Assembly: GCF_014253075.1 (NCBI RefSeq)
Contig: NZ_JACLZJ010000002.1
Location: 372,001 to 436,000 of the forward strand
DNA: 64,000 nucleotides
Reading direction: 5' to 3'
Origin: Ochrobactrum sp. CM-21-5
GTDB lineage: Bacteria; Pseudomonadota; Alphaproteobacteria; Rhizobiales; Rhizobiaceae
The position numbers and the translations under genes were made by a program. The notes under the pieces are model-generated. The model was not told where the DNA came from. It ran no database searches and worked only from the letters and a program-made list of their open reading frames with translations. Shown here piece by piece: positions 17,275-25,529 of this stretch (position 1 is its first letter; every line of letters begins with the position of its first letter).

Positions 17275-18126
17275 ATGGAAACCTTATGGCTATTCGTGGC
17301 CGCATTCGGCGCGAGTGCACTCGGCGGTGTGCTTGGCATGGCCAGCGGCATCTTTATTGTACCGATCCTCACCCTGCTCTTTGGCGTTGATATTCATGTC
17401 GCAATTGGTGCCAGCATCATATCGGTGATCGCATGTTCGTGCGGCAGTGCAGCTCCGTTTCTGAAGGGACGCCTGACCAACATACGACTTGCCATTGTTC
17501 TGGAAACCGCGACCACTCTTGGCGCGTTGAGCGGTGTGTTTCTCATCGGCATAGTCTCAACGTCAGTTCTATACGGCCTGTTCGCGGTCATACTTGCGCT
17601 TTCCGCAAAACAGATGATGGCACGCCGCCGCGAAGCCATTGATGCGAGCGCCCCGAACGTCAATAGTTGGGCCACAGTCTTGCGACTGCATTCCAGCTTC
17701 CCCGATCAAACGTCAGGGCAGGATGTGCCATATCTGGTTGGTCGCGTCCCACTGGGCATGGTGCTGATGTATGCTGCGGGCCTGGTTTCAGCCTTGCTTG
17801 GAATTGGTTCTGGTGTTCTGAAGATTCCGGCCATGGATACAGCCTTGCGACTTCCCATCAAGGTCTCTTCAGCGACCTCAAATTTCATGATTGGGGTGAC
17901 AGCCGCCGCTAGCGCGGGGGCATATTTTATGAAGGGCGATATCGATATTGGCATCGCAGGTCCAATTGCGCTCGGTTCTGTCGTCGGCGCTTTGCTTGGC
18001 GCCCGCCTGCTCATGGGGCTTCCGGCTGACAAACTGCGTGTCTTCTTCGTAATCGTTCTATCGCTACTGGCTGTTCAGATGTTTCTGAGCACTTTCGGTA
18101 TCCATCTCCTCGGAGGACCAGCATGA
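17275..18126 (+). CDS. TauE/SafE-family anion exporter
   Basis: The 283-residue membrane protein has about eight segments in two repeats. Each repeat carries a glycine-rich start typical of the family (GVLGMASGIFIVPIL near residue 18; LLGIGSGVLKIPAM near 170). TauE/SafE proteins export sulfite, sulfoacetate or other organic anions. It lies between the GntR regulator and a DUF1634 protein, whose start overlaps its stop (ATGA). With an exported oxidising enzyme opposite, it could move a precursor or product of that reaction; this is inference. Confidence 0.85.
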   Translation: METLWLFVAAFGASALGGVLGMASGIFIVPILTLLFGVDIHVAIGASIISVIACSCGSAAPFLKGRLTNIRLAIVLETATTLGALSGVFLIGIVSTSVLYGLFAVILALSAKQMMARRREAIDASAPNVNSWATVLRLHSSFPDQTSGQDVPYLVGRVPLGMVLMYAAGLVSALLGIGSGVLKIPAMDTALRLPIKVSSATSNFMIGVTAAASAGAYFMKGDIDIGIAGPIALGSVVGALLGARLLMGLPADKLRVFFVIVLSLLAVQMFLSTFGIHLLGGPA

Positions 18127-18440
18127 AACCTGCAACAGATAGTTTTGAACGGCGAGACCAGATCATAGCTGCGCTGCTCTGGTACGGTACGTGGTTCGCC
18201 TCCGCAGTCATTGGTGTCGGCGTGCTTTTAACGGCTTTCGAGCCGCTTCCAGCTTCGTTATCCATTCCGATAACCGGTTACGAAACGGTGAAAGCCGGCG
18301 TGGCAGTGTTCATCCTGTTACCGATTGCGCGTGTGGCGCTGATGCTTTCCATCTTCCTGCGAGAAAAAGACTATACCTATACAATAATCTCCGCATTGGT
18401 GCTCGCTATCATCGCAACCGGCGTCCTGATTGAGATTTAA
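18123..18440 (+). CDS. DUF1634 membrane protein
   Basis: The 105-residue protein has three predicted membrane helices (residues ~14-38, ~55-75, ~85-104). It matches the DUF1634 family, which is regularly encoded directly after TauE/SafE genes. The 4-base ATGA overlap with the TauE-like gene indicates coupled translation. It is probably an accessory subunit of that exporter; the mechanism is unknown. Confidence 0.8.
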   Translation: MKPATDSFERRDQIIAALLWYGTWFASAVIGVGVLLTAFEPLPASLSIPITGYETVKAGVAVFILLPIARVALMLSIFLREKDYTYTIISALVLAIIATGVLIEI

Positions 18441-18569
18441 ACACATTGCAAGGCATGGAATTTCTGATGGTTGCTCTGTTCAGAACTTGATCGCAGCAAT
18501 TCTGAACGAGTTTGGGAAGGTGCCTCTGCGAACCCAGTTCGGTTGCCGGTATATTACGAACCCGGCTCG

Positions 18570-19580
18570 TCAACTTCCCATGGTGCGAGCTGCCGACGAG
18601 TCTCGCAGCACCAACGCTGGTTGCGAGATGTGATAGGATTGCGGTTCACGATGTTCCAAACGAGCGAGGAGCAGATCGACTGCTGCGGCGGCCACCTGAT
18701 CCAGATGGAGATCTACCGCCGTAAGAGCGGGTACGGCCAGTTTAGCCCGCATGCCGTCGTAACGCGTCGCTAAACGAAGATCCTGTGGCACCTTTCGCCC
18801 GACGGCATTTGCAGCATCCAGAACACCGGTGGCGAATGCATCGACAGGCACGCACAGTGCATCAATGGCCGGATCGGCCCGCAGGAGTTCCTCGGCCGCC
18901 GCAGCGGCGGCCTGTTCCCCCCCCCGCTCGTCAACGCGAATAGCGATGGATGAAAGGCCGTATTGCGCCACTCGCGCTGCATACGCAGCTTCCATCTCGA
19001 TATATGAAGTGCGTCTTTGCAAACCGGTTATTAGGCCAACACGTTTCCCATCCGAAAACAGATGGTCGAGCAGGAGTTGCGCTGTAGTGCCGCTTTGCAT
19101 ATCCACGAAGGGAAGAGCGTCCCGGCCAGGCGCACGCCCGATGGCGACAACATCAACACCCCGATCAACGAAGAAATCCAGCACTGGATCATCGAACTCC
19201 GGTTCAACGACGATAGCACCATCTACTTCGAGCGCATCTAGGCTGTCGCGTGGTCCAAGAGGCGGAACAAGGCACAGCGCAATCCCTCGCGAAAATGCTG
19301 TAACGGCGGCCGCAGCCGCGATCTCCATCAAGAAGCCCAAACGCGATGGGCCAGCAGCAACAGCAAAAGGCATCGACGAGACGAGAGCAATCGTTCCGGC
19401 TCTTCCGGTACGTAACCGTTGAGCACGATGATTGGGTCTATAGCCTATCTCTTGAGCGAGTATCTCAATGCGCCTTCGTGTTTCAGGCTCAACGTAGCGG
19501 CGACCGCTGAAAGCGTGCGATACCGTGGTAACAGATACACCCGCCGCCCTGGCAAGGTCAGCGATGGTGGATTTCTTCAT
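18570..19580 (-). CDS. LacI-family transcriptional regulator
   Basis: The 336-residue protein begins with a classical LacI helix-turn-helix (STIADLARAAGVSVTTVSHAFSGRRYV, residues ~4-30) and hinge helix. A periplasmic-binding-protein-like effector domain follows (~60-335). The effector domain is atypical in its alanine-rich segments and may bind something other than a sugar. No obvious target operon adjoins it: it is convergent to DUF1634 and upstream of a TolC-like remnant. An inverted repeat in its own promoter (19640-19661) is a likely autoregulatory site. Confidence 0.85.
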   Translation of the reverse strand: MKKSTIADLARAAGVSVTTVSHAFSGRRYVEPETRRRIEILAQEIGYRPNHRAQRLRTGRAGTIALVSSMPFAVAAGPSRLGFLMEIAAAAAVTAFSRGIALCLVPPLGPRDSLDALEVDGAIVVEPEFDDPVLDFFVDRGVDVVAIGRAPGRDALPFVDMQSGTTAQLLLDHLFSDGKRVGLITGLQRRTSYIEMEAAYAARVAQYGLSSIAIRVDERGGEQAAAAAAEELLRADPAIDALCVPVDAFATGVLDAANAVGRKVPQDLRLATRYDGMRAKLAVPALTAVDLHLDQVAAAAVDLLLARLEHREPQSYHISQPALVLRDSSAARTMGS

Positions 19581-19639
19581 TTGCCCTCCATGGAGCGACC
19601 CTCGCCGGTTTTTAGATTGTTAGTTCGAGCCTAGCTCAT

Positions 19640-19661
19640 TTAAATTGCCTTATCAATTTAA
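19640..19661. promoter_or_regulatory. Inverted repeat, candidate LacI operator
   Basis: Arms TTAAATTG (19640-19647) and CAATTTAA (19654-19661) are separated by 6 bases. It lies about 60 bases upstream of the LacI-family start, a suitable place for autoregulation. It lacks the central CG of many LacI operators. Confidence 0.4.
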
Positions 19662-19785
19662 TGACTAAGCTTATAAACTGGGCTGAAATGGTATACTCGA
19701 TTGATCTATTTCCCCAACCCCTCGCGACAGCATAATCGGACCTGTCAGCGTCCGTCAGGCGTATGAATGCCTATCCATTTATCCT

Positions 19786-20031
19786 TTACGCATAGTAATG
19801 CTCTTTAGGATTATATCTCGCAACTTTCAGCCCGAATCTTTCTTGTGAAAGACTCCTGATAGACCGCACTGTGTCGTATGTCGACAGTTCATAATCGCGT
19901 TTGGCGGCGACCAGATTGAGTTTTGCATTGATGAGGTCCGCAGGGCATGAACTCACAATGCGAGCCCGCAGCATAAAGCTGATAAGGGCCTTACCTTTAA
20001 AACTTTGCGACACAACCACCCCTCTGGCCAC
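19786..20031 (-). pseudogene. Remnant of a TolC-family outer membrane protein (C-terminal fragment)
   Basis: The open frame encodes 81 residues. From residue 32 it reads DLINAKLNLVAAKRDYELST, then IRSLSQERFGLKVARYNPKEHY. This is the closing helix and C-terminal signature of type I secretion TolC/BepC-like proteins ('DLLNA...L..A..D', 'GRL.AE.LGL.V..YDP..HY'). Full-length proteins have over 400 residues and normally continue past HY. The first 31 residues have no resemblance to TolC. It is therefore a truncated leftover, probably non-functional. Confidence 0.6.
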
Positions 20032-20037
20032 CGACAG

Positions 20038-20454
20038 CTACTCCCGTGATGTCTGACCCACCTGGGCGCGGCGACGCTCGACCTTGACGAGCAGGATGAG
20101 GCTTGCAGTCAGCAGCAATGCACCGTTGAACGGATGGAGCGAAAGCTGCAACGGTTTCGATCCGACGGCCAACGCCACCTGTAGGAGATAAAGAATGAAA
20201 GTCAGTCCCGTCCACCAGCCAAATCCGTTTAGGCGCCTGACGAGAAGCGATCCGCCAAGAAGAGCGGCGACAGGAAGGAACAAGGCTCCGCCAACAGTCG
20301 CGTGCAGGCTCCATGCCACTCCATTTCCAAAGAGCGCCATACCGGCGCTGAGAAACTGCCCCAGAAGCCCGAACGGGAGGGCTTTGGCCGACAGTGTGAA
20401 CCAGACAGGCGTACCACGGGAAAGGTCAGCGAAAGTGTCATGTGTCTCCTTCAT
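20038..20454 (-). CDS. Four-helix integral membrane protein (DUF6220-like)
   Basis: The 138-residue protein has four predicted membrane helices. The pattern FLSAGMALFGNGVAWSLHATVGG in the first half (a His after the second helix) resembles small membrane proteins of the DUF6220 type; this family link is from memory and uncertain. It starts one base after the stop of the flavodoxin-fold oxidoreductase gene, so the two form an operon. Function unknown, perhaps a redox or haem-related membrane partner. Confidence 0.6.
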   Translation of the reverse strand: MKETHDTFADLSRGTPVWFTLSAKALPFGLLGQFLSAGMALFGNGVAWSLHATVGGALFLPVAALLGGSLLVRRLNGFGWWTGLTFILYLLQVALAVGSKPLQLSLHPFNGALLLTASLILLVKVERRRAQVGQTSRE

Positions 20455-20455
20455 C

Positions 20456-21022
20456 TTAAGCTGCTCGCTTCTCGGATGTTGCGATCCAGCGGGATAGCGC
20501 TGCGACATAGCGTTCCGCGGCAGCTTCCAGTTCATCCGGCGAAAGTTTGTCGGCGCGGTAGATGATGAAGGGATCACCCCAGGCCAATCCGCAACGGTGC
20601 GCCGTGGCCCGAATTGGGGTCAAGATGGCTGACATCGGAAACATGTTGCGCCCGCCAGGGGTATAGGCTTCAGGCGTGTTGCCGACCGTAGCCGCTACCA
20701 TAACGGGCGTGCCTTCCAAGTGACGCCCTTCGGCCTCATATTCCAGATAGAACATCCGGGTCAGAACCGCGTCCTGCCATGCTTTCATCAGCGGTGGGGT
20801 CGAGTACCATTGCACGGGAAATTGCAGCACGATCCGGTCGGCGGTCAGAAGTCGCGCTGCTTCATGCGCGGCATCGCCCATCAGGTCGAACCCATTTGGG
20901 AACCCGGCCTGCATGTCGATGATCTCGACACCCGGCAGAGCGCCGGCCGCGTGGGCTAGCGCGGCATTGGCTCTGGAGCGAGACAGGTCGGGGTGAAAGA
21001 GAAGTATCAGGGTCTTAGTCAT
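20456..21022 (-). CDS. Flavodoxin-fold NAD(P)H:quinone oxidoreductase (KefF/MdaB type)
   Basis: The 188-residue protein starts LILLFHPDLSRSRANAAL, the FMN phosphate loop of the NQO/KefF family, and has LQFPVQWYSTPPLMKAWQD (~68-88), the second flavin-binding segment. These enzymes reduce quinones with NAD(P)H in the cytosol. Three consecutive ATGs occur (21028, 21025, 21022). AGGAG directly abuts the first, so the third gives the best spacing. It is divergent from a LysR regulator (start 21111), its likely controller, and is followed by a small membrane protein. Confidence 0.85.
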   Translation of the reverse strand: MTKTLILLFHPDLSRSRANAALAHAAGALPGVEIIDMQAGFPNGFDLMGDAAHEAARLLTADRIVLQFPVQWYSTPPLMKAWQDAVLTRMFYLEYEAEGRHLEGTPVMVAATVGNTPEAYTPGGRNMFPMSAILTPIRATAHRCGLAWGDPFIIYRADKLSPDELEAAAERYVAALSRWIATSEKRAA

Positions 21023-21110
21023 CATCATCTCCTGCGTTGCAATGGGGAATTGATGACAGGAAGATAAAAATCACTCCAATCGATTTATGATCTGATCTAT
21101 TATTCACCAG

Positions 21111-21998
21111 ATGAATTTACGCTCGCTCGACCTCAACCTCCTGGTGATCCTCGATGCCCTTCTGGACGAGGCGCATGTCAGCCGTGCCGCCAACCGTCTG
21201 GGCCTGTCGCAGCCCGCCGCTTCTGCCGCCCTGCAGCGCTGCCGCCATCTGTTTCGCGACGAATTGCTGGAACGTGGCCGCGGCGTCATGCGCCTGACGC
21301 CCAAAGCCGAAAGCCTGCGAGCACCGCTGAAGGCGTTGCTCATCGACGCCGTCGATCTTATTGATCCACCCGATATCCCGCTCAAGGAAACACAGCAGAC
21401 GATCCGCATGACGATGGCGGACTATCCGGCCATTCTTGTTGTTGCGCCGCTTCTTGCCGATCTTGCCGCCTCGGCTCCCGGCATCAATATCGTCGTTCAG
21501 CCCTGGCGTGGAGTGGAAGCAGCGACCCGTGCGCTGGTGGAGGGAGACACCGACATGGCCGTCTCGGTGTTTCCGTCTGCCGAGGATCATCTCGATATCA
21601 GGCCCCTTACGCGGGAAGATTATGCCGTCGTCATGCGCGCCGACCATCCTGCAGCGATTGATTTCGACCTCGATCGCTGGCTTGCCTATCCGCATGTCGT
21701 CGTGTCGGGACGCGGCGAGACGCGGACGCCTGTTGACGTTGAACTCTCCCGAAAGGGATTGAAACGGCGCATCGGCCTTGTCGTACCGAGCTTCGGCATG
21801 GTGCCTCCGATCCTTCGAACGTCGTCCATGATAGCAGCACTGCCTTCGCGTGTCCTCGCGCATGCCGGAGATTTGGTCTCGTTCCCGCCGCCGATGCAGA
21901 TCGAGGGTTTTGCATTAAGCTTGGCCGTGCACAGGCGCCGTGCCCGGGACAGATCACTCAACCATGTCACCGAGCGCCTCACGATAATCTTGCGCTAA
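21111..21998 (+). CDS. LysR-family transcriptional regulator
   Basis: The 295-residue protein has an N-terminal winged helix (residues ~4-62, LDALLDEAHVSRAANRLGLSQPAASAALQRCR) and a LysR substrate-binding domain (~90-290). It is divergently transcribed from the flavodoxin-fold oxidoreductase with an 88-base gap, the standard arrangement for control of that gene. NodD/LeuO-like layout ('MNLRSLDLNLLVILDALLDE') is evident. The inducer is unknown. Confidence 0.9.
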   Translation: MNLRSLDLNLLVILDALLDEAHVSRAANRLGLSQPAASAALQRCRHLFRDELLERGRGVMRLTPKAESLRAPLKALLIDAVDLIDPPDIPLKETQQTIRMTMADYPAILVVAPLLADLAASAPGINIVVQPWRGVEAATRALVEGDTDMAVSVFPSAEDHLDIRPLTREDYAVVMRADHPAAIDFDLDRWLAYPHVVVSGRGETRTPVDVELSRKGLKRRIGLVVPSFGMVPPILRTSSMIAALPSRVLAHAGDLVSFPPPMQIEGFALSLAVHRRRARDRSLNHVTERLTIILR

Positions 21999-22134
21999 GG
22001 CATATTGCAGAGCTTAAACTCGCGGATTCAATGTCCACCTTATTGGTCAGCAGCCGCGCAACGGGCCACGACCTGGCTCGACACCCAGCCGCGACTCGGC
22101 TTTGATGAGCATCAATCAACGATGGGGAATTGCG

Positions 22135-22521
22135 ATGTTCAGCCATGTTACTGTCGGGTCCAACGACATCCAGAAATCAAAGGCTTTTTACGACGCCCTC
22201 TTCAAGGCCGCCGGTGGAGAAGAAGGCTGGCTCGATCCGGACGGTGGGGTCGTTTATGTAAAGGATGAACGGATTTTCATTGTTATGAAGCCCATTGACG
22301 GAAAACCGGCGACTTGCGCCAATGGAGGCACTGTCGGCTTCGTCATGCCCTCACCGGAGGCTGTAAACTCATGGCACGCTGCCGGCACGGAAAATGGTGG
22401 GGTTTCTGTCGAAGACCCACCCGGCATACGGATTAAAATGGGCAAAAAACTATATCTCGCCTATTTGCGCGACCCGGCTGGAAACAAGCTTTGCGCGATA
22501 ACAACTGTCAAGCCTGACTGA
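22135..22521 (+). CDS. VOC-family (glyoxalase-like) protein
   Basis: The 128-residue protein has the vicinal-oxygen-chelate fold: MFSHVTVGSNDIQKSKAFYDALF at the start, and a second beta-alpha-beta unit ending YLRDPAGNKLCAI. The metal-ligand His near residue 4 and the DPAGNK motif are present. Such small VOC proteins are single-domain dimers of varied or unknown activity. ATG 22135 follows GGGGAA; an upstream in-frame ATG (22102) lacks a ribosome site. It is monocistronic, and a hairpin follows. Confidence 0.8.
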   Translation: MFSHVTVGSNDIQKSKAFYDALFKAAGGEEGWLDPDGGVVYVKDERIFIVMKPIDGKPATCANGGTVGFVMPSPEAVNSWHAAGTENGGVSVEDPPGIRIKMGKKLYLAYLRDPAGNKLCAITTVKPD

Positions 22522-22568
22522 AACACGAAGCAGTTCTAAACTCCTCCCCTGACCGGTCGCCAAAACGA

Positions 22569-22606
22569 CCCAGAGCGGTTTGACGGGATTGCCAAACCGC
22601 TCTGGG
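22569..22606. terminator. Bidirectional terminator between VOC and RcnB-like genes
   Basis: A perfect 13-bp stem (22569-22581 with 22594-22606) has a 12-base loop and lies between convergent genes. Confidence 0.8.
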
Positions 22607-22619
22607 GCTTCGTTGTCGT

Positions 22620-22979
22620 CTACCGTGCGGCGAGAATACCCGCAATGAGGCCCGTTGCAGCGGTGATGAGCAGATACTGATTATCAACCTTTACCCAACG
22701 CTGCCCGCGACCCGGCTTGCGCAAGCCGTGGCGCTTATAGTCGCGGACTTCCTGATGGCGCCGCCAGTCACTGTAACGCTGTCCCTTGGACCAGTGCTTG
22801 CGACCGGCGTCGCGGCGATCCTGACGGTCGTAACGATAGAATTCCTTGCCGTGAGAAGGACGGGCAGGCTCTACGCGATGATGACCAGGCTTGCGGGGCG
22901 AGTGGTTATCGCGAGCCTGCGCCAGCGGCGCACCAACGAATGACAATGCAATCGCGGCAAGAACGGCTTTCTTAAACAT
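22620..22979 (-). CDS. RcnB-like exported basic protein
   Basis: The 119-residue protein has a signal peptide ending AQA-RD (about residue 22). The mature part is rich in His, Arg, Lys and Tyr (HHRVEPARPSHG, YDRQDRRDAGRKHW), then has VRDYKRHGLRKPGRGQRWVKVDNQYLL, the RcnB signature, and a hydrophobic C-terminus ending ILAAR. RcnB-type proteins are periplasmic and in E. coli affect nickel/cobalt homeostasis; most relatives are uncharacterised. ATG 22979 has the good site AAAGGAGAG. Confidence 0.85.
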   Translation of the reverse strand: MFKKAVLAAIALSFVGAPLAQARDNHSPRKPGHHRVEPARPSHGKEFYRYDRQDRRDAGRKHWSKGQRYSDWRRHQEVRDYKRHGLRKPGRGQRWVKVDNQYLLITAATGLIAGILAAR

Positions 22980-23683
22980 GGGTCTCTCCTTTGCTGTTGG
23001 AGCGACTGTATCGGCCATGACGTGAACGCGGGATGAATGATCAAGCGCCAAACATTAAATAAAATCAATGTGGAGTAAGGCTTTGTTAACCCGACCCCAA
23101 CGGAGGGGCCTACACGTTCGCCATTAGTGTGTGTCGTCGGGTCGTCAGCATTAGAACGCGGTGGTGCGGCATTAAGGATCGCAAAACGGAAGCCCCGCAG
23201 TAACCCCTATCGTATTGGCCTGCGGCGCGCATTCTACAGCGACCACAGACCAACCTGTAATAAACTGCCCTGTAATGTGCGGGTCGTGATCGGAGTCACT
23301 CTCCTGATGGGCAGCTCGTGCAGGAATGGAGCGGCTTGCGGTGGGGCACTTTCTAATGCGTTCTGTTACGGTTTAGCGCCTTGTTGCATACGCTGTCCAT
23401 TTTCACTGTTGAACTGTCGTCCGTGTGGCTCTTGGTTTTTAAGCCAACCTTGATGAATGGGCGTTCGTCGTGGCATCAGGCACACGTCAACCGGTAAATG
23501 CCGCTCAGCTCATGTCGCACGTATTTGTTATATCGCTCGACAGTAGCCCACTTTGTAACCCAGATCACAGCCGGGACTACAATCCAAATAGCACACATTT
23601 TTATGCAAGACTTGAGAAGCGCACTCTAAATAATTGATTTTATTGAGCCAGGCTTTTTGAGTATTGTAACCCAAAAATGAAAG
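22980..23683. other. Long intergenic stretch, nothing recognised
   Basis: About 700 bases lie between the RcnB-like gene and tRNA-Asn. The left end must hold the RcnB promoter. A plus-strand frame of about 108 codons (23127-23453) has cysteine- and arginine-rich composition, no ribosome site and no resemblance to proteins I know. I see no RNA gene or repeat. Confidence 0.45.
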
Positions 23684-23758
23684 TGGCTCCCCGGGCCGGA
23701 TTCGAACCAGCGACCAACCGGTTAACAGCCGGTTGCTCTACCGCTGAGCTACCGGGGA
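23684..23758 (-). tRNA. tRNA-Asn (anticodon GTT)
   Basis: Read on the minus strand, the acceptor TCCCCGG pairs with CCGGGGA, followed by discriminator G and encoded CCA (plus-strand 23684-23686). The D-arm contains TAGCTCAGCGGTAGAGC, the anticodon loop is TGTTAAC (anticodon GTT) and the T-arm is GGTTCGAATCC. Confidence 0.95.
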
Positions 23759-23924
23759 ACAGGAGCTCGTTGTCAGCGAGGTGGCGTATAGCAAAAGGGT
23801 TTCGCATTTGCAAAGGGCAAAATTGTTTTTTTTGCATCTTTTTGCATTCACGCCATGAAACCCTATATTCTGTCGGGCGTTCCTGCCTGTGAAATTCTAA
23901 AAATCAGTCCGAGAGAATATCCGA

Positions 23925-24206
23925 GTGAACGAAGAATACACCCAAACACCCCGAAAAAGAGCGATTGTGATTCTCGGTCGCCGAATCCCCATGCCACAAT
24001 CGGTAGTGATGCGGAGAATGCTTGGCGGCACGCTAATCGCCGGAGGTGCTTTGGGATTTTTGCCCGTCCTTGGCTTCTGGATGGTGCCGCTTGGATTGAT
24101 TGTGCTTTCTCACGATTCGCATCGCGTGCGTCGTTGGCGGCGCAAAAGCGAGGTGCACATCTGGCGCAAATGGTTGAAGCGCGGCTCAACTTCGACGGAG
24201 AGCTGA
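23925..24206 (+). CDS. Small membrane protein, unknown function
   Basis: The 93-residue protein has a basic N-terminus and two close membrane segments around residues 32-62 (LGGTLIAGGALGFLPVLGFWMVPLGLIVLS). A strongly basic, Trp-rich tail follows (HRVRRWRRKSEVHIWRKW). It starts with GTG 23925 behind GAGAG. The layout resembles small conserved rhizobial membrane proteins of unknown role. It is monocistronic. Confidence 0.6.
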   Translation: MNEEYTQTPRKRAIVILGRRIPMPQSVVMRRMLGGTLIAGGALGFLPVLGFWMVPLGLIVLSHDSHRVRRWRRKSEVHIWRKWLKRGSTSTES

Positions 24207-24306
24207 GGCGTAGAAAATTTGATCTGTCCGGGCTTCGTTCCGGAGCGTTGCGAAACCGGCCAGATCCGGCCGGAATCGCCCCCGTTTCATACCCCACAAG
24301 AAAATT

Positions 24307-25224
24307 TCACCTGAGACGTTCAACACCCTGCCTTATTCCTCGACGCCTGACCTCGCCCGGCGTCAGGTGTCGGTATTTTTTCAAAGCCGTCGTCAAATGG
24401 CTTTGGCTGGAGAAACTGAGACGAGTAGCAATTTCTCCGATCGGCATATCGGTTTCCCGCAAACACCGCTCCGCTTCGTCTAGTCTCAGTTTCATCAGAT
24501 ATTGATGCGGTGTCCGACCGAAACTGGTACGAAAACAGGTTGCGAAATGCCCCGCCGATATGCCCAGCAAGGCTGCCATATCGGGCACAGACACCGGATT
24601 GCGAAAATTTTCTTTCAGATATATCTCGATCTGTCGGCATGCATAGTTGCTGAGACCAGACTGCTCTCCACCCGAATTTTCCGCTGCATGCGCATTGCGC
24701 ATCAGCAAGTTGGACAGCACCCCATAAAGCGCATCTAAATAATCATTATGATCGTGAAACGGCTCTGTAACCTCCTCCCAGATTATCTGCGCCACCTGCA
24801 AGCATTGCTTGCTCGAAAAGCGGATGATGGTGCCGGATGATGGACGCGCCTCATCCAAACCGCCCTCCGTATCAGAGAGTGTCACCGTCCTGTCGAGCGA
24901 AACAATGAGATGCTCGATACTTTCCGGCCATACAAGCGTGAACCTGGCTGCAGCAGGCACTATGAAAGCCGTACCCGCAGGACAGCTTGCCGTGGCCTCC
25001 TCACCAGAAGAATAAATCCACTTAAGATTGCGGACAGGTGCGAGCAGGACGACCGCAGTCAGAGTTTCAAATGCATAACAAACCGCTCCCTTTTCGGTGA
25101 AACCGCAAACGAAATCCCCCCTAGAATAACGGATGCCCTCAATAGAGGGTTCATTCGTCAAAGGAAGTATCGGGTCATTTTGATGGAATCGCTCAACTAT
25201 ATGATTTTGCGCAGATAAACTCAT
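24307..25224 (-). CDS. AraC-family transcriptional regulator
   Basis: The 305-residue protein has an N-terminal ligand or dimer domain (~40-170) that shows no clear cupin motif. A C-terminal AraC double helix-turn-helix follows (~200-298), with VPDMAALLGISAGHFATCFRTSFGRTPHQYLMKLRLDEAERCL. It is divergent from the sitA-like gene with about 300 bases between, but metal uptake operons of this group are normally controlled by Mur/Fur, so control of sit by this regulator is not assumed. The ligand is unknown. Confidence 0.88.
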   Translation of the reverse strand: MSLSAQNHIVERFHQNDPILPLTNEPSIEGIRYSRGDFVCGFTEKGAVCYAFETLTAVVLLAPVRNLKWIYSSGEEATASCPAGTAFIVPAAARFTLVWPESIEHLIVSLDRTVTLSDTEGGLDEARPSSGTIIRFSSKQCLQVAQIIWEEVTEPFHDHNDYLDALYGVLSNLLMRNAHAAENSGGEQSGLSNYACRQIEIYLKENFRNPVSVPDMAALLGISAGHFATCFRTSFGRTPHQYLMKLRLDEAERCLRETDMPIGEIATRLSFSSQSHLTTALKKYRHLTPGEVRRRGIRQGVERLR

Positions 25225-25446
25225 TATTATCCTCGATCATTAAATCAATAATCAAAAAATGAATTCCGGATGCATAGGCGTCCGTTCTGCGTAATCGACA
25301 ATGTCGGCATTCTGGAATACCCCCCGCCATTTTCGAGACACAAACCGGACTCGCTCCAAGAGAGAGACTACACAAAAACAAACCATAATACAATCTATAC
25401 GTGCAATTACTGTTCAATTGAATATTCCTTCAGGTGGAATCTTTCA

Positions 25447-25461
25447 TGCAAATGATTTGCA
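25447..25461. promoter_or_regulatory. Mur-type box upstream of sitA
   Basis: The perfect inverted repeat TGCAAAT-G-ATTTGCA lies about 70 bases before the sitA start. Sequences of this A/T-rich TGCAA...TTGCA type are the sites of the manganese-responsive Fur homologue (Mur) that controls sit/mnt genes in rhizobia and Brucella. Confidence 0.65.
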
Positions 25462-25493
25462 ATAGCGCTTGCGATCCTGCTTCAGGCGAGTTA

Positions 25494-25516
25494 TGCAATT
25501 GCAAGCTATTCGCAAT
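25494..25516. promoter_or_regulatory. Second Mur-like element next to the sitA ribosome site
   Basis: The palindrome TGCAATTGCA (25494-25503) overlaps a second, spaced repeat ATTGC...GCAAT (25498-25516). It ends just before the TAGGAG ribosome site of sitA, so a bound repressor would block transcription at the start. It resembles the upstream box at 25447. Confidence 0.5.
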
Positions 25517-25529
25517 TAGGAGTCCAAGT

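Noticed and set aside
23127-23453. 108-codon plus-strand frame in the long gap before tRNA-Asn
   Set aside because: Cysteine/arginine-rich with no ribosome site, no homology recognised and atypical codon use; treated as non-coding.
24307-25224. AraC regulator as controller of the sit operon
   Set aside because: Only position supports it. The Mur-type boxes give a better explanation for sit control, so no such link is claimed.
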